From Proteobacteria bacterium ST_bin12 (GTDB lineage: Bacteria > Pseudomonadota > Gammaproteobacteria > Burkholderiales > Methylophilaceae), in NCBI GenBank assembly GCA_002083635.1, contig MSXP01000006.1, positions 76,549 through 140,548 on the forward strand: a stretch of 64,000 nucleotides of DNA, read 5' to 3'. Position numbers and translations under genes: made by a program. This document shows positions 18,101 to 27,533 of the stretch, one piece after another. Each line of letters starts with the position of its first letter. The stretch's first letter is position 1. Under the pieces are notes generated by a model. It saw only the letters and a list, made by a program, of their open reading frames with translations. It was not told the DNA's origin and did no database searches.

Positions 18101-20248
18101 ATGCTGGCTAGATTTTTACGATTAATCTGCAAAATTCTGTTTCGCGTCAAAGTACGTGGTCTAGAAAACGTGCCCAAAGACAATATATCAAAAACCAATG
18201 GCCTGTTAATTGTAGCCAATCATGAATCGTTTTTAGATGGCTTTTTATTAGGCTTGTATTTGCCCGTAACAGCTACCTTTGTGGTACACACCACCGTATT
18301 AAAAAACTGGTGGTTTAGACAGTTTTTACGCTTAACGCCTTATTTGGCAGTTGATCCGACATCGCCGTTAGCCATGAAAAAAGTCGTGAAATTGCTTGAG
18401 GCTGGCCAAAACGTGGTGATTTTTCCAGAGGGTCGCATCACCTTAACAGGCGCGCTAATGAAAGTATATGATGGTCCTGGTTTTGTAGCCGCCAAAACGG
18501 GTGCAACTATTTTGCCGATTCGCGTTGATGGCGCAGCTGAATCCTATTTTGGACGATTATCCAGCGACCATCCACGCAAAATTCTGCCAAAAGTTATTTT
18601 AACGATTCAGCCTGTCACCCACATTGATATTCCCCAAAATGCACACACCCCACTCTCGGCAAAACAACGTCGCCGTATTGCAGGTGAAGGCATGCGTAGC
18701 GTCATGCAACATATGCTGTTTCAAACCCAAAAAAGCCGTACTTTATTTGAGGCTTTTTTAGATGCTGCAGATAAATTTGATGGCAGCTATAAACTCATTG
18801 AGGACATGAATGAAGTAGAAGAAACCTACCAAGCTTTACTTAAAAAAAGCTTAGCGCTTGGGCGTTTAGCCACCAAAATCAGTGCGCCAAATGAAGCTGT
18901 TGGCGTGCTGATGCCAAATGTGACCAATACATTAGCGCTAATTTTAGGCATGAGTGCATTTAACCGTATACCAGCTATGCTGAATTACACCGCAGGCACG
19001 GCGGGCATGCAAAACGCTTGCATTGCCGCCAATGTAAAAACGGTGATTACCTCGAGAAAATTTATTGATACCGCCAAGTTAGAAAACGATATCGCGCATT
19101 TAGAGAATCTAAATATTGTTTATTTAGAAGATTTACGCGCGCAATTTGGCGTGCTCGATCGCGCATGGTTAATGGGTTACGCTTTGCATTATCCGCGTGT
19201 GGCGATGGAAGTGAGTGAGCCCAGCCAACGCGCTGTGATACTGTTTACTTCTGGCAGTGAAGGCAAACCCAAAGGCGTGGTGCATTCGCATCAGAGTATT
19301 TTGGCCAATATCGCGCAAATTATGGCGATTATTGACTTTAATCCAACCGATAAATTTATGATGTCGCTGCCAATCTTCCACGCCTTTGGGTTTACTGGTT
19401 CGTTACTACCGATATTTAACGGCATTAAAATCCTACTTTTCCCTTCGCCATTGCAATATAAAGTGATTCCAGAAGTGATTTACGACCGCGGTTGTACAGT
19501 GCTATTTTCAACCAGTACTTTTTTGGGCAATTATGCCAAGTTTGCACATCCGTATGATTTTTACAAACTGCGCCTGGTGATTGCAGGCGCGGAAAAACTG
19601 AATGATGAAGTACGTAAAACCTATACTGAGAAATTTGGTATCCGCATTTTAGAAGGTTATGGCACCACAGAATGTGCGCCTGTGCTTTCGGCCAATACTC
19701 CAATGGCTAATTTAAACGGCACGGTAGGCCAATTTGTGCCAGGTTTAGAGCATAAGTTAGAACCAGTTCCGGGGATTGAAAATGGTGGCTTACTACATGT
19801 GCGCGGCGAAAACGTGATGATGGGTTATTACCTGTTTGATGCGCCTGGCGTGCTAAAACATACGGATGATGGCTGGTATAACACGGGTGATATTGTAGAA
19901 GTTGATGCGCAAGGCTTTATTCATATCAAAGGTCGTGTGAAACGTTTTGCCAAAATAGCGGGTGAAATGGTGTCGCTGGAAGTGGTAGAGAAAATTGCCA
20001 ACACTGCCGCGCCAGAGCATCAACATGCAGCCAGTACACAAACCGATGCGCAACGTGGCGAAACCATTGTTTTATTCACCACCGACCCCGCCCTAAAACG
20101 GGAAGATTTACAAATGGTGGCTAAAAATCTGAAACAGCCGGAAATCGCCATTGCGCGCAAAATTGTACGTATTGATGAGTTGCCATTATTAGGCACAGGT
20201 AAAACCGACTATGTGACATTAAAACAAATGGCAGAGGCCGCATCATGA
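18101..20248 (+). CDS. Aas-like bifunctional acyltransferase/acyl-ACP synthetase
   Basis: The 715-aa protein fuses an N-terminal PlsC-type acyltransferase (N-H41-E-S-F-L-D46-G and F-P-E-G-R-I-T near residue 110) to an AMP-forming acyl ligase. The ligase carries the P-loop T-S-G-S-E-G-K-P-K-G near 383, G-Y-G-T-T-E, and Y-N-T-G-D near 593. This is the architecture of E. coli Aas, which re-acylates lysophosphatidylethanolamine using acyl-ACP. It is the first structural gene after the ArsR regulator and overlaps the amidohydrolase by 4 nt. An LplT-like carrier occurs three genes downstream, echoing the aas-lplT pairing. The specific acyl chain and acceptor are unknown. Confidence 0.85.
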   Translation: MLARFLRLICKILFRVKVRGLENVPKDNISKTNGLLIVANHESFLDGFLLGLYLPVTATFVVHTTVLKNWWFRQFLRLTPYLAVDPTSPLAMKKVVKLLEAGQNVVIFPEGRITLTGALMKVYDGPGFVAAKTGATILPIRVDGAAESYFGRLSSDHPRKILPKVILTIQPVTHIDIPQNAHTPLSAKQRRRIAGEGMRSVMQHMLFQTQKSRTLFEAFLDAADKFDGSYKLIEDMNEVEETYQALLKKSLALGRLATKISAPNEAVGVLMPNVTNTLALILGMSAFNRIPAMLNYTAGTAGMQNACIAANVKTVITSRKFIDTAKLENDIAHLENLNIVYLEDLRAQFGVLDRAWLMGYALHYPRVAMEVSEPSQRAVILFTSGSEGKPKGVVHSHQSILANIAQIMAIIDFNPTDKFMMSLPIFHAFGFTGSLLPIFNGIKILLFPSPLQYKVIPEVIYDRGCTVLFSTSTFLGNYAKFAHPYDFYKLRLVIAGAEKLNDEVRKTYTEKFGIRILEGYGTTECAPVLSANTPMANLNGTVGQFVPGLEHKLEPVPGIENGGLLHVRGENVMMGYYLFDAPGVLKHTDDGWYNTGDIVEVDAQGFIHIKGRVKRFAKIAGEMVSLEVVEKIANTAAPEHQHAASTQTDAQRGETIVLFTTDPALKREDLQMVAKNLKQPEIAIARKIVRIDELPLLGTGKTDYVTLKQMAEAAS

Positions 20249-21459
20249 ACCGCCGCCAATTCTTATGTGGGATTGGCTTGTTAGGTTTATCAAGTGCGGG
20301 ATACGCTGGACTAAAATTCTGGCCCGAAAATGGGTTAAGTAATCCGTGCTTAACCAAGCTGCCGGATGAGATTAAGCAACATCCACTTATGCAAGAAATT
20401 TGGCGCGACATTCGGCCAGAGCTTGTATGGGACACACATGTACACCTAGTTGGCACAGGTGATAGTGATAGCGGCATTTGGTCTAGCCCCAATATGGATA
20501 GCTACTGGCACCCCATATTAAAAGTGCAAAAAAACTTTTATATGAATGGCAGTTGCGCTGTAGATGGCGACATTGACAACAGCACAGTGCAACGCATGCT
20601 CACGCAATTAAACGAGATTCCAGCTGGGTTTAAACTGATGCTGTTTGCTTTTGACTGGTTTCATGATGAGAACGGCAAGCCTAATAAAGATCAATCAATT
20701 TTCCACATACCCAACCAATACGCACAAAAAATCGCCAGTGAAAATGCCAATCGGTTTGAATGGGTTTGCAGTATTCACCCTTATCGGGCAGATGCAGTTG
20801 ATGCATTGGAACTTGCCCATGCACAAGGTGCAAGAGCGGTTAAATGGCTGCCATCTGGAATGGGTATTGACCCTGCGAGCCCTAAATGCGACCTTTTTTA
20901 TCAAAAATTGCAAAGCTTAAACATGCCGATTATTAGCCATACCGGCGCAGAAAGCGCGGTTCAAGGCGGTGTGCAAGCACATGGCAACCCACTTCGTACG
21001 CGCCGTGCACTAGATGCTGGTGTGCGTGTTGTATTGGCGCATTGTGCTAGCGATGGATTTGATGAAGATTTAGATAACAGCAATAAACGGATTAAAAGTT
21101 TTGATCTATTTGCACGCTTAATGGATACGCCAGATTATCAAAAACTGGTATTTGGTGAAATTTCCGCATTAACTTTAATTAACCATGCTTGGGCAATTAA
21201 GCCCATATTGCAGCGCACCGATTGGCATCATCGGCTATTAAACGGCTCCGATTATCCGCTGCCTGGCATATTACCGCTTATAAATACGGAATCATTGGCA
21301 AAGAAGGGCTTACTCAATAGCGAATATATTCCATTTTTACAGTCATTAAAAAATCACAATGCTTTATTGTTTGATTTTGCCGTTAAGCGTTTACTTGAAG
21401 TTGATGGTACCAAGTTTGCCAATAGCGTGTTTGAAACCAAATCTTTTTTTAAAATATAA
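20245..21459 (+). CDS. Exported amidohydrolase-family protein
   Basis: The 404-aa protein starts M-N-R-R-Q-F-L-C-G-I-G-L-L-G, a twin-arginine-like export signal. It then has an amidohydrolase TIM-barrel: D-T-H65-V-H67, a lysine in A-V-K-W-L-P-S-G, I-I-S-H-T-G-A, V-L-A-H-C-A-S-D and N-G-S-D-Y-P. These are the expected metal ligands of a metal-dependent hydrolase. Substrate unknown. It overlaps the Aas-like gene by 4 nt, so the two are co-translated. Its place between an acyltransferase and membrane proteins hints at a periplasmic lipid or lipid-derived substrate, which is inference. Confidence 0.75.
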   Translation: MNRRQFLCGIGLLGLSSAGYAGLKFWPENGLSNPCLTKLPDEIKQHPLMQEIWRDIRPELVWDTHVHLVGTGDSDSGIWSSPNMDSYWHPILKVQKNFYMNGSCAVDGDIDNSTVQRMLTQLNEIPAGFKLMLFAFDWFHDENGKPNKDQSIFHIPNQYAQKIASENANRFEWVCSIHPYRADAVDALELAHAQGARAVKWLPSGMGIDPASPKCDLFYQKLQSLNMPIISHTGAESAVQGGVQAHGNPLRTRRALDAGVRVVLAHCASDGFDEDLDNSNKRIKSFDLFARLMDTPDYQKLVFGEISALTLINHAWAIKPILQRTDWHHRLLNGSDYPLPGILPLINTESLAKKGLLNSEYIPFLQSLKNHNALLFDFAVKRLLEVDGTKFANSVFETKSFFKI

Positions 21460-21489
21460 CAATAAATACAAGAAAAAAGGGAGTAAACA

Positions 21490-24186
21490 ATGGAATGGCT
21501 ATTATTCGGTTTATTAGGGGTAGTAATTTGCATAGGTGGTTTTGTTGGATTTATTGGCTTATTCAACAAAGGTGATGCTGAGCAACAGTTAAAAAATATA
21601 GAGCATGAATTAACGCAACTTAAAAAACGCTTGCATGCGTTAGAAGCAAAACAACTGCCTACTCAGCAAAGTCTCGCTCAAATCGCTACGCCAACCGATT
21701 CTCAAACCACGCTCCAGCCAGACAACACAGCAGATGCGCCACAAGCAAAACCCAAAGACTTAACGCAATCCACCAAGCAAAATAACGAAATCAAAACTGC
21801 CGCTATCCCAGTCAATATAGAAGCAAGTTCTACTCAGCGCATCAACTTAACTGCATCCAACGCACTAAATGACAGCAAAACCATTACGCCCGAAAGTCTT
21901 AATATCATTGAACAAATGTTTGCCTTAGCCAAAAATTGGCTGTTTGGTGGCAACACTATGGTGCGCGCGGGTGTCGTTATTTTATTTATCGGCATTAGTT
22001 TTCTACTCAAAATGGTGGTTGATAACGGCATAGTTCCGATTCAATTACGCCTTGTTGCGATTGCCGTTGGCGGATTGGGTTTGCTGGCAACAGGTTGGCG
22101 TTTGCGTGAAAAACGCGCGCAATATGCATGGGCGCTGCAAGGTGGCGGTGTTGGCGTACTCTACTTAACCATTTTTTCGGCCCTAAAACTGTATGGGCTG
22201 ATACCTGCAGGAACTGCTTTCACGTTGCTTGCCGCAGTCGCTTTTTTATCGGCATTAATGGCAATAAAACAGTCTGCCATGCCATTGGCTATCTTAGGCT
22301 TCACGGGCGGTTTTTTGGCGCCTATTTTGACTTCAACCGGAGATGGTAGCCATGTTGGTTTGTTCAGCTACTATTTAGTGCTCAACGTAGCGATTGCTTT
22401 TATCGCTTTTTATAAAAGTTGGCGCCCGCTTAATATTCTGGGTTGGGGTTTTACCTTTATTGTGGGCTCACTGTGGGGTGCAAAAAACTATACGCCCACC
22501 TATTTTGCTAGCACAGAGCCATTTCTAATTATTTTCTTCTTACTTTTTACGCTAATCGCGGTGCTATTTGCACATCGACAAGCCACAAAAGCCAGCGATT
22601 ACATTGATGCAACATTGGTGTTTGGTACGCCGCTAGTTAGCTTTAGTTTGCAATATGCGCTACTTAAAAATACACCTTATGGCATGGCTTACAGCGCGCT
22701 AATAGTCGGTGTGTTTTATCTTGCGCTAGCTTGGTGGCTGTTTACACGCAAGCGTGAAACACTGCAATTTTTAGGAGAATACTTTTTAGCCTTAGGTATT
22801 GGTTTTGCAACACTCACCATACCATTATCATTAGATGGACGCTGGACATCTGCCGCTTGGGCCGTTGAGGGCGTGGGTTTATTGTGGGTTGGATTAAAAC
22901 AACAACGCTTATTCCCCACCCTGTCTGGCTTGGCCTTGCAATTACTAGGTGCAGGGGCATTTATGGTTGGCTGGGGATTAACAGGATTAACGCCAACTGC
23001 GCATCAAAATATGTGTTTAGGTGTCGCTTTTATTGCGCTATCTGGCTGGGCATGCGGCGCATTATTAAACCATTATCAGCATAGTAAGTTTGCATTTACA
23101 GCGCCGTTATTAGCTGTTTGGGGTTGGCTGTGGTGGGTAGGTGCAGGCTTAACCGCAATTGATACTTTTTTACCACCCCTTCTTTTTGCGCATGCAGCAT
23201 TAACATTTGTGGCTATGACCAGCGTGATATTGCCGTTGGTTTCAAGCAAAATTAAATGGCCAGCTTTAGCAAATTTGTCTTGCCTGCTGCTTCCAGTAAT
23301 GGCGTTTGTGCTGGCGATTGATTTCCTCAGTGGGCACCCATTTGCGCATATGGGCTTTTACACTTGGTTAATCACTTTAGTGGCTTACATTTGGCTGTTA
23401 ATGCGTCATGTGATGCCTTCGCATGCCGTATTTCGCGGCGCTTTATTATGGATAGCTGCGATTATTGGCGGCATCGAATGGCAACATTACCTTTCAGCCA
23501 TTATCACATCTGGGGTTTGGCTAGCCATTGGCTGGGCAGTTGTGCCGCTTATCATCAGCGCTGGCATTATGCAGTGGCAAAAACACCATCAAAACGCTGC
23601 AATAAATCGTGCATGGATTTGGGTGGGTATTGCCCCCATCATGGTATTTTTATGTGCATGGTTTATGTTCATGTCGTTAGATTCTAATGGCAGCGCAGCA
23701 CCATTGTCTTATATTCCATTACTCAATCCGCTTGATATCACGCTCTGTGCAATTTTGTTCAAACTACTGTTGTGGACGCGCCATTTCAAACAATACTTTC
23801 TTACATTAAAGAAGAATATCTACATCATTGCAGGCTTAATGGCCTTTATACTGATTAATGGTATGCTGCTGCGCACCCTGCACCATTGGGCTGGCACGCC
23901 ATTTCAATGGACAGCTATTTTTAGTAATGCCACCGTACAAATGGCATTTACCTTTTTATGGGGCGTAAGTGCATTTGTGCTGATGTTGCTTGCACACAAA
24001 CAAGCTAAACGCATGCTGTGGATGGTGGGCGCTGCATTAATGAGCTTGGTAGTACTAAAACTATTCTTTTTTGACCTTGCACAACAAGGTTCTGTTGCAC
24101 GTATTGCTTCGTTTATAGGTGCTGGCGTTATGTTACTCATCATGGGCTATTTTGCTCCTTTACCGCCGACTAATCATACAAAATAA
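21490..24186 (+). CDS. DUF2339 giant multipass membrane protein
   Basis: The 898-aa protein has an N-terminal membrane helix (about 1-27), a short coiled coil (E-Q-Q-L-K-N-I-E-H-E-L), a polar Thr/Gln/Pro-rich linker to about residue 130, and more than 20 predicted membrane segments starting at W-L-F-G-G-N-T-M-V-R-A-G-V-V-I-L-F-I-G. That start is characteristic of DUF2339 proteins, whose function is unknown. A ribosome site (AAAAAAGGGAGT) precedes the ATG. It follows the amidohydrolase by 30 nt. I infer a membrane scaffold or transport role, but nothing in the sequence shows one. Confidence 0.85.
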   Translation: MEWLLFGLLGVVICIGGFVGFIGLFNKGDAEQQLKNIEHELTQLKKRLHALEAKQLPTQQSLAQIATPTDSQTTLQPDNTADAPQAKPKDLTQSTKQNNEIKTAAIPVNIEASSTQRINLTASNALNDSKTITPESLNIIEQMFALAKNWLFGGNTMVRAGVVILFIGISFLLKMVVDNGIVPIQLRLVAIAVGGLGLLATGWRLREKRAQYAWALQGGGVGVLYLTIFSALKLYGLIPAGTAFTLLAAVAFLSALMAIKQSAMPLAILGFTGGFLAPILTSTGDGSHVGLFSYYLVLNVAIAFIAFYKSWRPLNILGWGFTFIVGSLWGAKNYTPTYFASTEPFLIIFFLLFTLIAVLFAHRQATKASDYIDATLVFGTPLVSFSLQYALLKNTPYGMAYSALIVGVFYLALAWWLFTRKRETLQFLGEYFLALGIGFATLTIPLSLDGRWTSAAWAVEGVGLLWVGLKQQRLFPTLSGLALQLLGAGAFMVGWGLTGLTPTAHQNMCLGVAFIALSGWACGALLNHYQHSKFAFTAPLLAVWGWLWWVGAGLTAIDTFLPPLLFAHAALTFVAMTSVILPLVSSKIKWPALANLSCLLLPVMAFVLAIDFLSGHPFAHMGFYTWLITLVAYIWLLMRHVMPSHAVFRGALLWIAAIIGGIEWQHYLSAIITSGVWLAIGWAVVPLIISAGIMQWQKHHQNAAINRAWIWVGIAPIMVFLCAWFMFMSLDSNGSAAPLSYIPLLNPLDITLCAILFKLLLWTRHFKQYFLTLKKNIYIIAGLMAFILINGMLLRTLHHWAGTPFQWTAIFSNATVQMAFTFLWGVSAFVLMLLAHKQAKRMLWMVGAALMSLVVLKLFFFDLAQQGSVARIASFIGAGVMLLIMGYFAPLPPTNHTK

Positions 24187-24233
24187 ATTACTTAAAATTT
24201 CACAATAAATATTTTAATAATCAGAAAGCTTTT

Positions 24234-25541
24234 ATGAGCAGCCAATTTCAGTTACTAAAAGAACAACGTTTTCGCCCATTTTTTTTCACGCAATTTTTGG
24301 GGGCATTTAATGATAATGTATTTAAAACTGCATTAATCACCTTAGTCGCTTTTCATGCGGCCAGCCTCACCACCATAGATGGCAGCACGCTTGCCACATT
24401 ATTGCCTGGGCTATTTATTTTGCCTTTCTTTTTGTTCTCAGCCACAGCAGGGCAAATTGCCGATAAGTTTGAAAAGTCGCGCATTATTCGTTTTGTAAAA
24501 CTATTCGAAATTGGGATTATGGCTTTTGCCAGTGCGGGCTTTTTTATGCACAACATTTGGTTGCTGGCTATTGCCTTATTTATGATGGGCATGCATTCCA
24601 CTTTATTTGGGCCAGTGAAATACTCTTATCTGCCGCAACATTTAAAAGAAAATGAGCTTATTGGTGGCAATGGCATGGTAGAAATGGGTAGCTTTGTCGC
24701 TATATTATTGGGCCAAGTGTTAGGCGCTTGGCTGGCTACAGTCACATATCACGAAACGTTTACCAGTATTGCAATTTTAGCGATTGCCATCATGGGCTAC
24801 TGGACTAGCCGCGGTGTACCCAACTCAGCAGCAGCAGACCCCAGCTTAAAAATCAATTGGAATCCGATTACCGAAACCATTAAAAACGTCAAACTGATTT
24901 GGGCAAAACAGCCGCTTTGGTTAGCGATTGTGGCTATTTCATGGTTCTGGTTTTATGGCGCAACTTTGCTGGCGCAATTTCCAAACTTTGCCAAAAACGT
25001 GCTGCATGGCGATGAAAGCGTGTTTATTCTGTTGCTGAGTGTATTTTCTATTGGTATTGGGCTGGGCTCTTTGTTATGCGAAAAGTTATCAAAAGGACGG
25101 GTAGAGCTAGGACTTGTGATGTTTGGTGCTATTGGTTTAACTATTTTTGGTGTCGATTTATATTTCTCTAGTGCCAGTATTCACGAAGTTGTTAGTGACA
25201 TTGCATTAAATTACCTATACTTTTTTTTGAATCATTGGCGTTTGCTGGCAGATATCGCATTAATTGGCTTGTTTGGCGGTTTTTACATTGTGCCGCTATA
25301 TGTGCTGATTCAAACGCGTAGTGAAAAACAATATCAATCTCGCGTAATTGCCGCAAACAACATCATGAACGCCTTATTTATGGTGATTTCTGCTGGGTTC
25401 TCAATCCTCATTTTCAGTCAAGGCTATTCAATTCCACAATTATTTTTAGCCACCGCAATCTTGAATGTGGTCGTGAGCATTTACCTCTGTATTCGCCAAC
25501 CAGAATATTTCACTACATTTTTAGCTTGGGTAAAACGTTAA
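24234..25541 (+). CDS. LplT-like MFS transporter
   Basis: The 435-aa MFS protein begins with F-R-P-F-F-F-T-Q-F-L-G-A-F-N-D-N-V-F-K-T-A, the signature of the LplT/lysophospholipid-flipping branch. It has about 12 membrane segments and the loop motif G-Q-I-A-D-K-F-E-K-S-R. LplT moves lysophospholipids inward across the inner membrane so that Aas can re-acylate them. Finding it three genes after an Aas-like fusion supports that pairing even though the two genes are not adjacent. Its exact lipid cargo is unproven. Confidence 0.83.
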   Translation: MSSQFQLLKEQRFRPFFFTQFLGAFNDNVFKTALITLVAFHAASLTTIDGSTLATLLPGLFILPFFLFSATAGQIADKFEKSRIIRFVKLFEIGIMAFASAGFFMHNIWLLAIALFMMGMHSTLFGPVKYSYLPQHLKENELIGGNGMVEMGSFVAILLGQVLGAWLATVTYHETFTSIAILAIAIMGYWTSRGVPNSAAADPSLKINWNPITETIKNVKLIWAKQPLWLAIVAISWFWFYGATLLAQFPNFAKNVLHGDESVFILLLSVFSIGIGLGSLLCEKLSKGRVELGLVMFGAIGLTIFGVDLYFSSASIHEVVSDIALNYLYFFLNHWRLLADIALIGLFGGFYIVPLYVLIQTRSEKQYQSRVIAANNIMNALFMVISAGFSILIFSQGYSIPQLFLATAILNVVVSIYLCIRQPEYFTTFLAWVKR

Positions 25542-25647
25542 TACATACAGACTTAATGCAGCATATCAGCATGATAATGACCGCTTCTTTTTTGCTGCTT
25601 GACGCTTAATTAGCGACATTGCGCCACTCTATTTAAACAGGATACTC

Positions 25648-27531
25648 ATGACACCATTTAGCCATGTCTATATCACCGATACCGCCAGTTTTATGCCTGG
25701 TGAAGCGGTTAATAATCAAGAAATGGATGCCTACATTGGCTCTATCAATCGCATGTCAGGCCGTATTAAAACACGCATCTTGGCAGAAAATGGTATTCAG
25801 CTGCGGCATTATGCAATCGATAAAAATGGCGAATCTTTGCATTCAGTGACATCGATGGGTGCCAAAGTAGTGGCCGCTTTAACTGAAAAAACACCTTTGC
25901 AATTTTTATCAGCCGCCACCACTGGCGGCGATTGCGCAGCACCAGGCTTAGCTAACTTGATTCAAGGTGAGCTAAGCTTGCCACCATTAGAAACTTTGTC
26001 TGTATCAGGCATTTGTGCAGCCTCTATCGGCGCATTGAATGCAGCTGCATCGGCTGTGCAATCTGGCTCTGCCAATGCCGCTGTTGCGGTTGCCAGCGAA
26101 TTTCCATCCCGCTTATTTAAAGCATCGCGCTTTGAAAATCGAAACACCGATATTGATTTTGACGCGCATTTTTTACGCTGGATGCTATCAGATGGCGCAG
26201 GTGGCGCGATGCTCAAAAATCAGCCTGCAACACAAGGTTTATCGCTTAAAATTAAGTGGATACACCAGCAATCATTCTCTGGCGATATGCCTACCTGCAT
26301 GCAAGTCGGGCAATCTATTGGCAATACATTACCCGGCTATTTGGATTACCCAACATTGGCTACAGCTGAAAAAGCAGGTGCGTTTGATTTACGCCAAAAC
26401 ATCAGAACTTTGCCCAATTTGTTTGATATGGGCTTGCATGAATATGCCAAATTAGTCAAAGCGGGGCATTTAAACCCCAAAGATGTGGATTGGTTTTTAT
26501 GCCATTACTCATCTGAGCGCTTTAAGCCGATGATGGCAGAATTAATGCAGGAAGCAGGCATCGCTATATCTAGCGAAAAATGGTTTTCCAACCTATCCAG
26601 CAAAGGCAACACAGGCTCTGCGTCTATTTTTATTATGCTGGATGAGTTTTTTAAAAGTAAAAAAGCATCATTAAAAGTAGGTCAGCAGATTTTTGGCTTT
26701 GTACCAGAATCAGGCCGTTTTAGCGTTGCCTACTTTTTGCTAGAAGTCGTGGATTGCAATACCCAAGCACAAGCACCTTGTGTTGCACCAGCGACAACAA
26801 TAGACTTTGCGTCAGATTTCGCACACCACTTAGCGCCTGCACCAATGACTGCAGAAGGTCAAACCGGTGGCGTGGCCGACACACTAAAAGGCTTGATGGC
26901 GGTATGGCATGGCTATCGCTCTGAAGTATTTCGCACCGAAATTGCCAGTGCGATTATGCACGGCCATATTCAACTCAACGATTATTTAAACTGGATGGAA
27001 TGTTGGATTCCGCAAGTACGTGAAGGCAGCCTTTGGATGCGGCGTGCGGCATCTAGCATGAGCCAAGAGTATCAACAATTAGCGCAATTGGTGCAAACGC
27101 ATGCGGGTGAAGAACAGCTAGACTGGCAAGTGCTCTACCATGATTATATTCAGGCTGGCGGCAAGCTGGATGCCAGTCACCTCAGGCGTAACCCTGGTGG
27201 TGAAGCGCTGAATGCCTTTATGCACAGCTGTGCCGAGCGCAAAAACCCTATTGGTCTGCTGGGTGGTATTTATATCATTGAGGGCACTGGGCAACGGATT
27301 GTGCCGACATTGCTACCTAAGCTGAAGCAGCATTTAAATGTGCCATCTTCTGTTTTAAAATTTATTGAGTATCATGGCGAAAACGATCAAGCGCATATGA
27401 TGCGCTGGCTGGATGCCGTTAAAATGGCAGTAAATATTGATGCCAATGCCGCCGCCGAAATTGTTAGAGTGGCCGAAACCGTGGCCGCATTGTACTTACA
27501 ACAATGGAAATTTGTGTTACTTAACCAGTAA
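25648..27531 (+). CDS. KAS III ketosynthase fused to diiron HDO domain
   Basis: The 627-aa protein has two parts. Residues 1-370 are a ketoacyl-ACP synthase III fold with a full Cys-His-Asn triad: C123 (S-G-I-C-A-A-S-I), H286 (L-C-H-Y-S-S-E) and N321 (K-G-N-T-G-S-A-S). Residues about 405-625 look like a heme-oxygenase-like diiron oxidase (TenA/PqqC/UndA fold), with candidate ligands in H-G-H-I-Q-L, H-A-G-E-E-Q, I-I-E545-G-T-G and H576-G-E-N-D580-Q-A-H583. KAS III condenses acyl-CoA or acyl-ACP; diiron HDO enzymes can oxidise or decarboxylate acyl chains. It follows LplT after 106 bp and precedes the PLD gene by 2 nt. The product is unknown. Confidence 0.8.
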   Translation: MTPFSHVYITDTASFMPGEAVNNQEMDAYIGSINRMSGRIKTRILAENGIQLRHYAIDKNGESLHSVTSMGAKVVAALTEKTPLQFLSAATTGGDCAAPGLANLIQGELSLPPLETLSVSGICAASIGALNAAASAVQSGSANAAVAVASEFPSRLFKASRFENRNTDIDFDAHFLRWMLSDGAGGAMLKNQPATQGLSLKIKWIHQQSFSGDMPTCMQVGQSIGNTLPGYLDYPTLATAEKAGAFDLRQNIRTLPNLFDMGLHEYAKLVKAGHLNPKDVDWFLCHYSSERFKPMMAELMQEAGIAISSEKWFSNLSSKGNTGSASIFIMLDEFFKSKKASLKVGQQIFGFVPESGRFSVAYFLLEVVDCNTQAQAPCVAPATTIDFASDFAHHLAPAPMTAEGQTGGVADTLKGLMAVWHGYRSEVFRTEIASAIMHGHIQLNDYLNWMECWIPQVREGSLWMRRAASSMSQEYQQLAQLVQTHAGEEQLDWQVLYHDYIQAGGKLDASHLRRNPGGEALNAFMHSCAERKNPIGLLGGIYIIEGTGQRIVPTLLPKLKQHLNVPSSVLKFIEYHGENDQAHMMRWLDAVKMAVNIDANAAAEIVRVAETVAALYLQQWKFVLLNQ

Positions 27532-27533
27532 AA

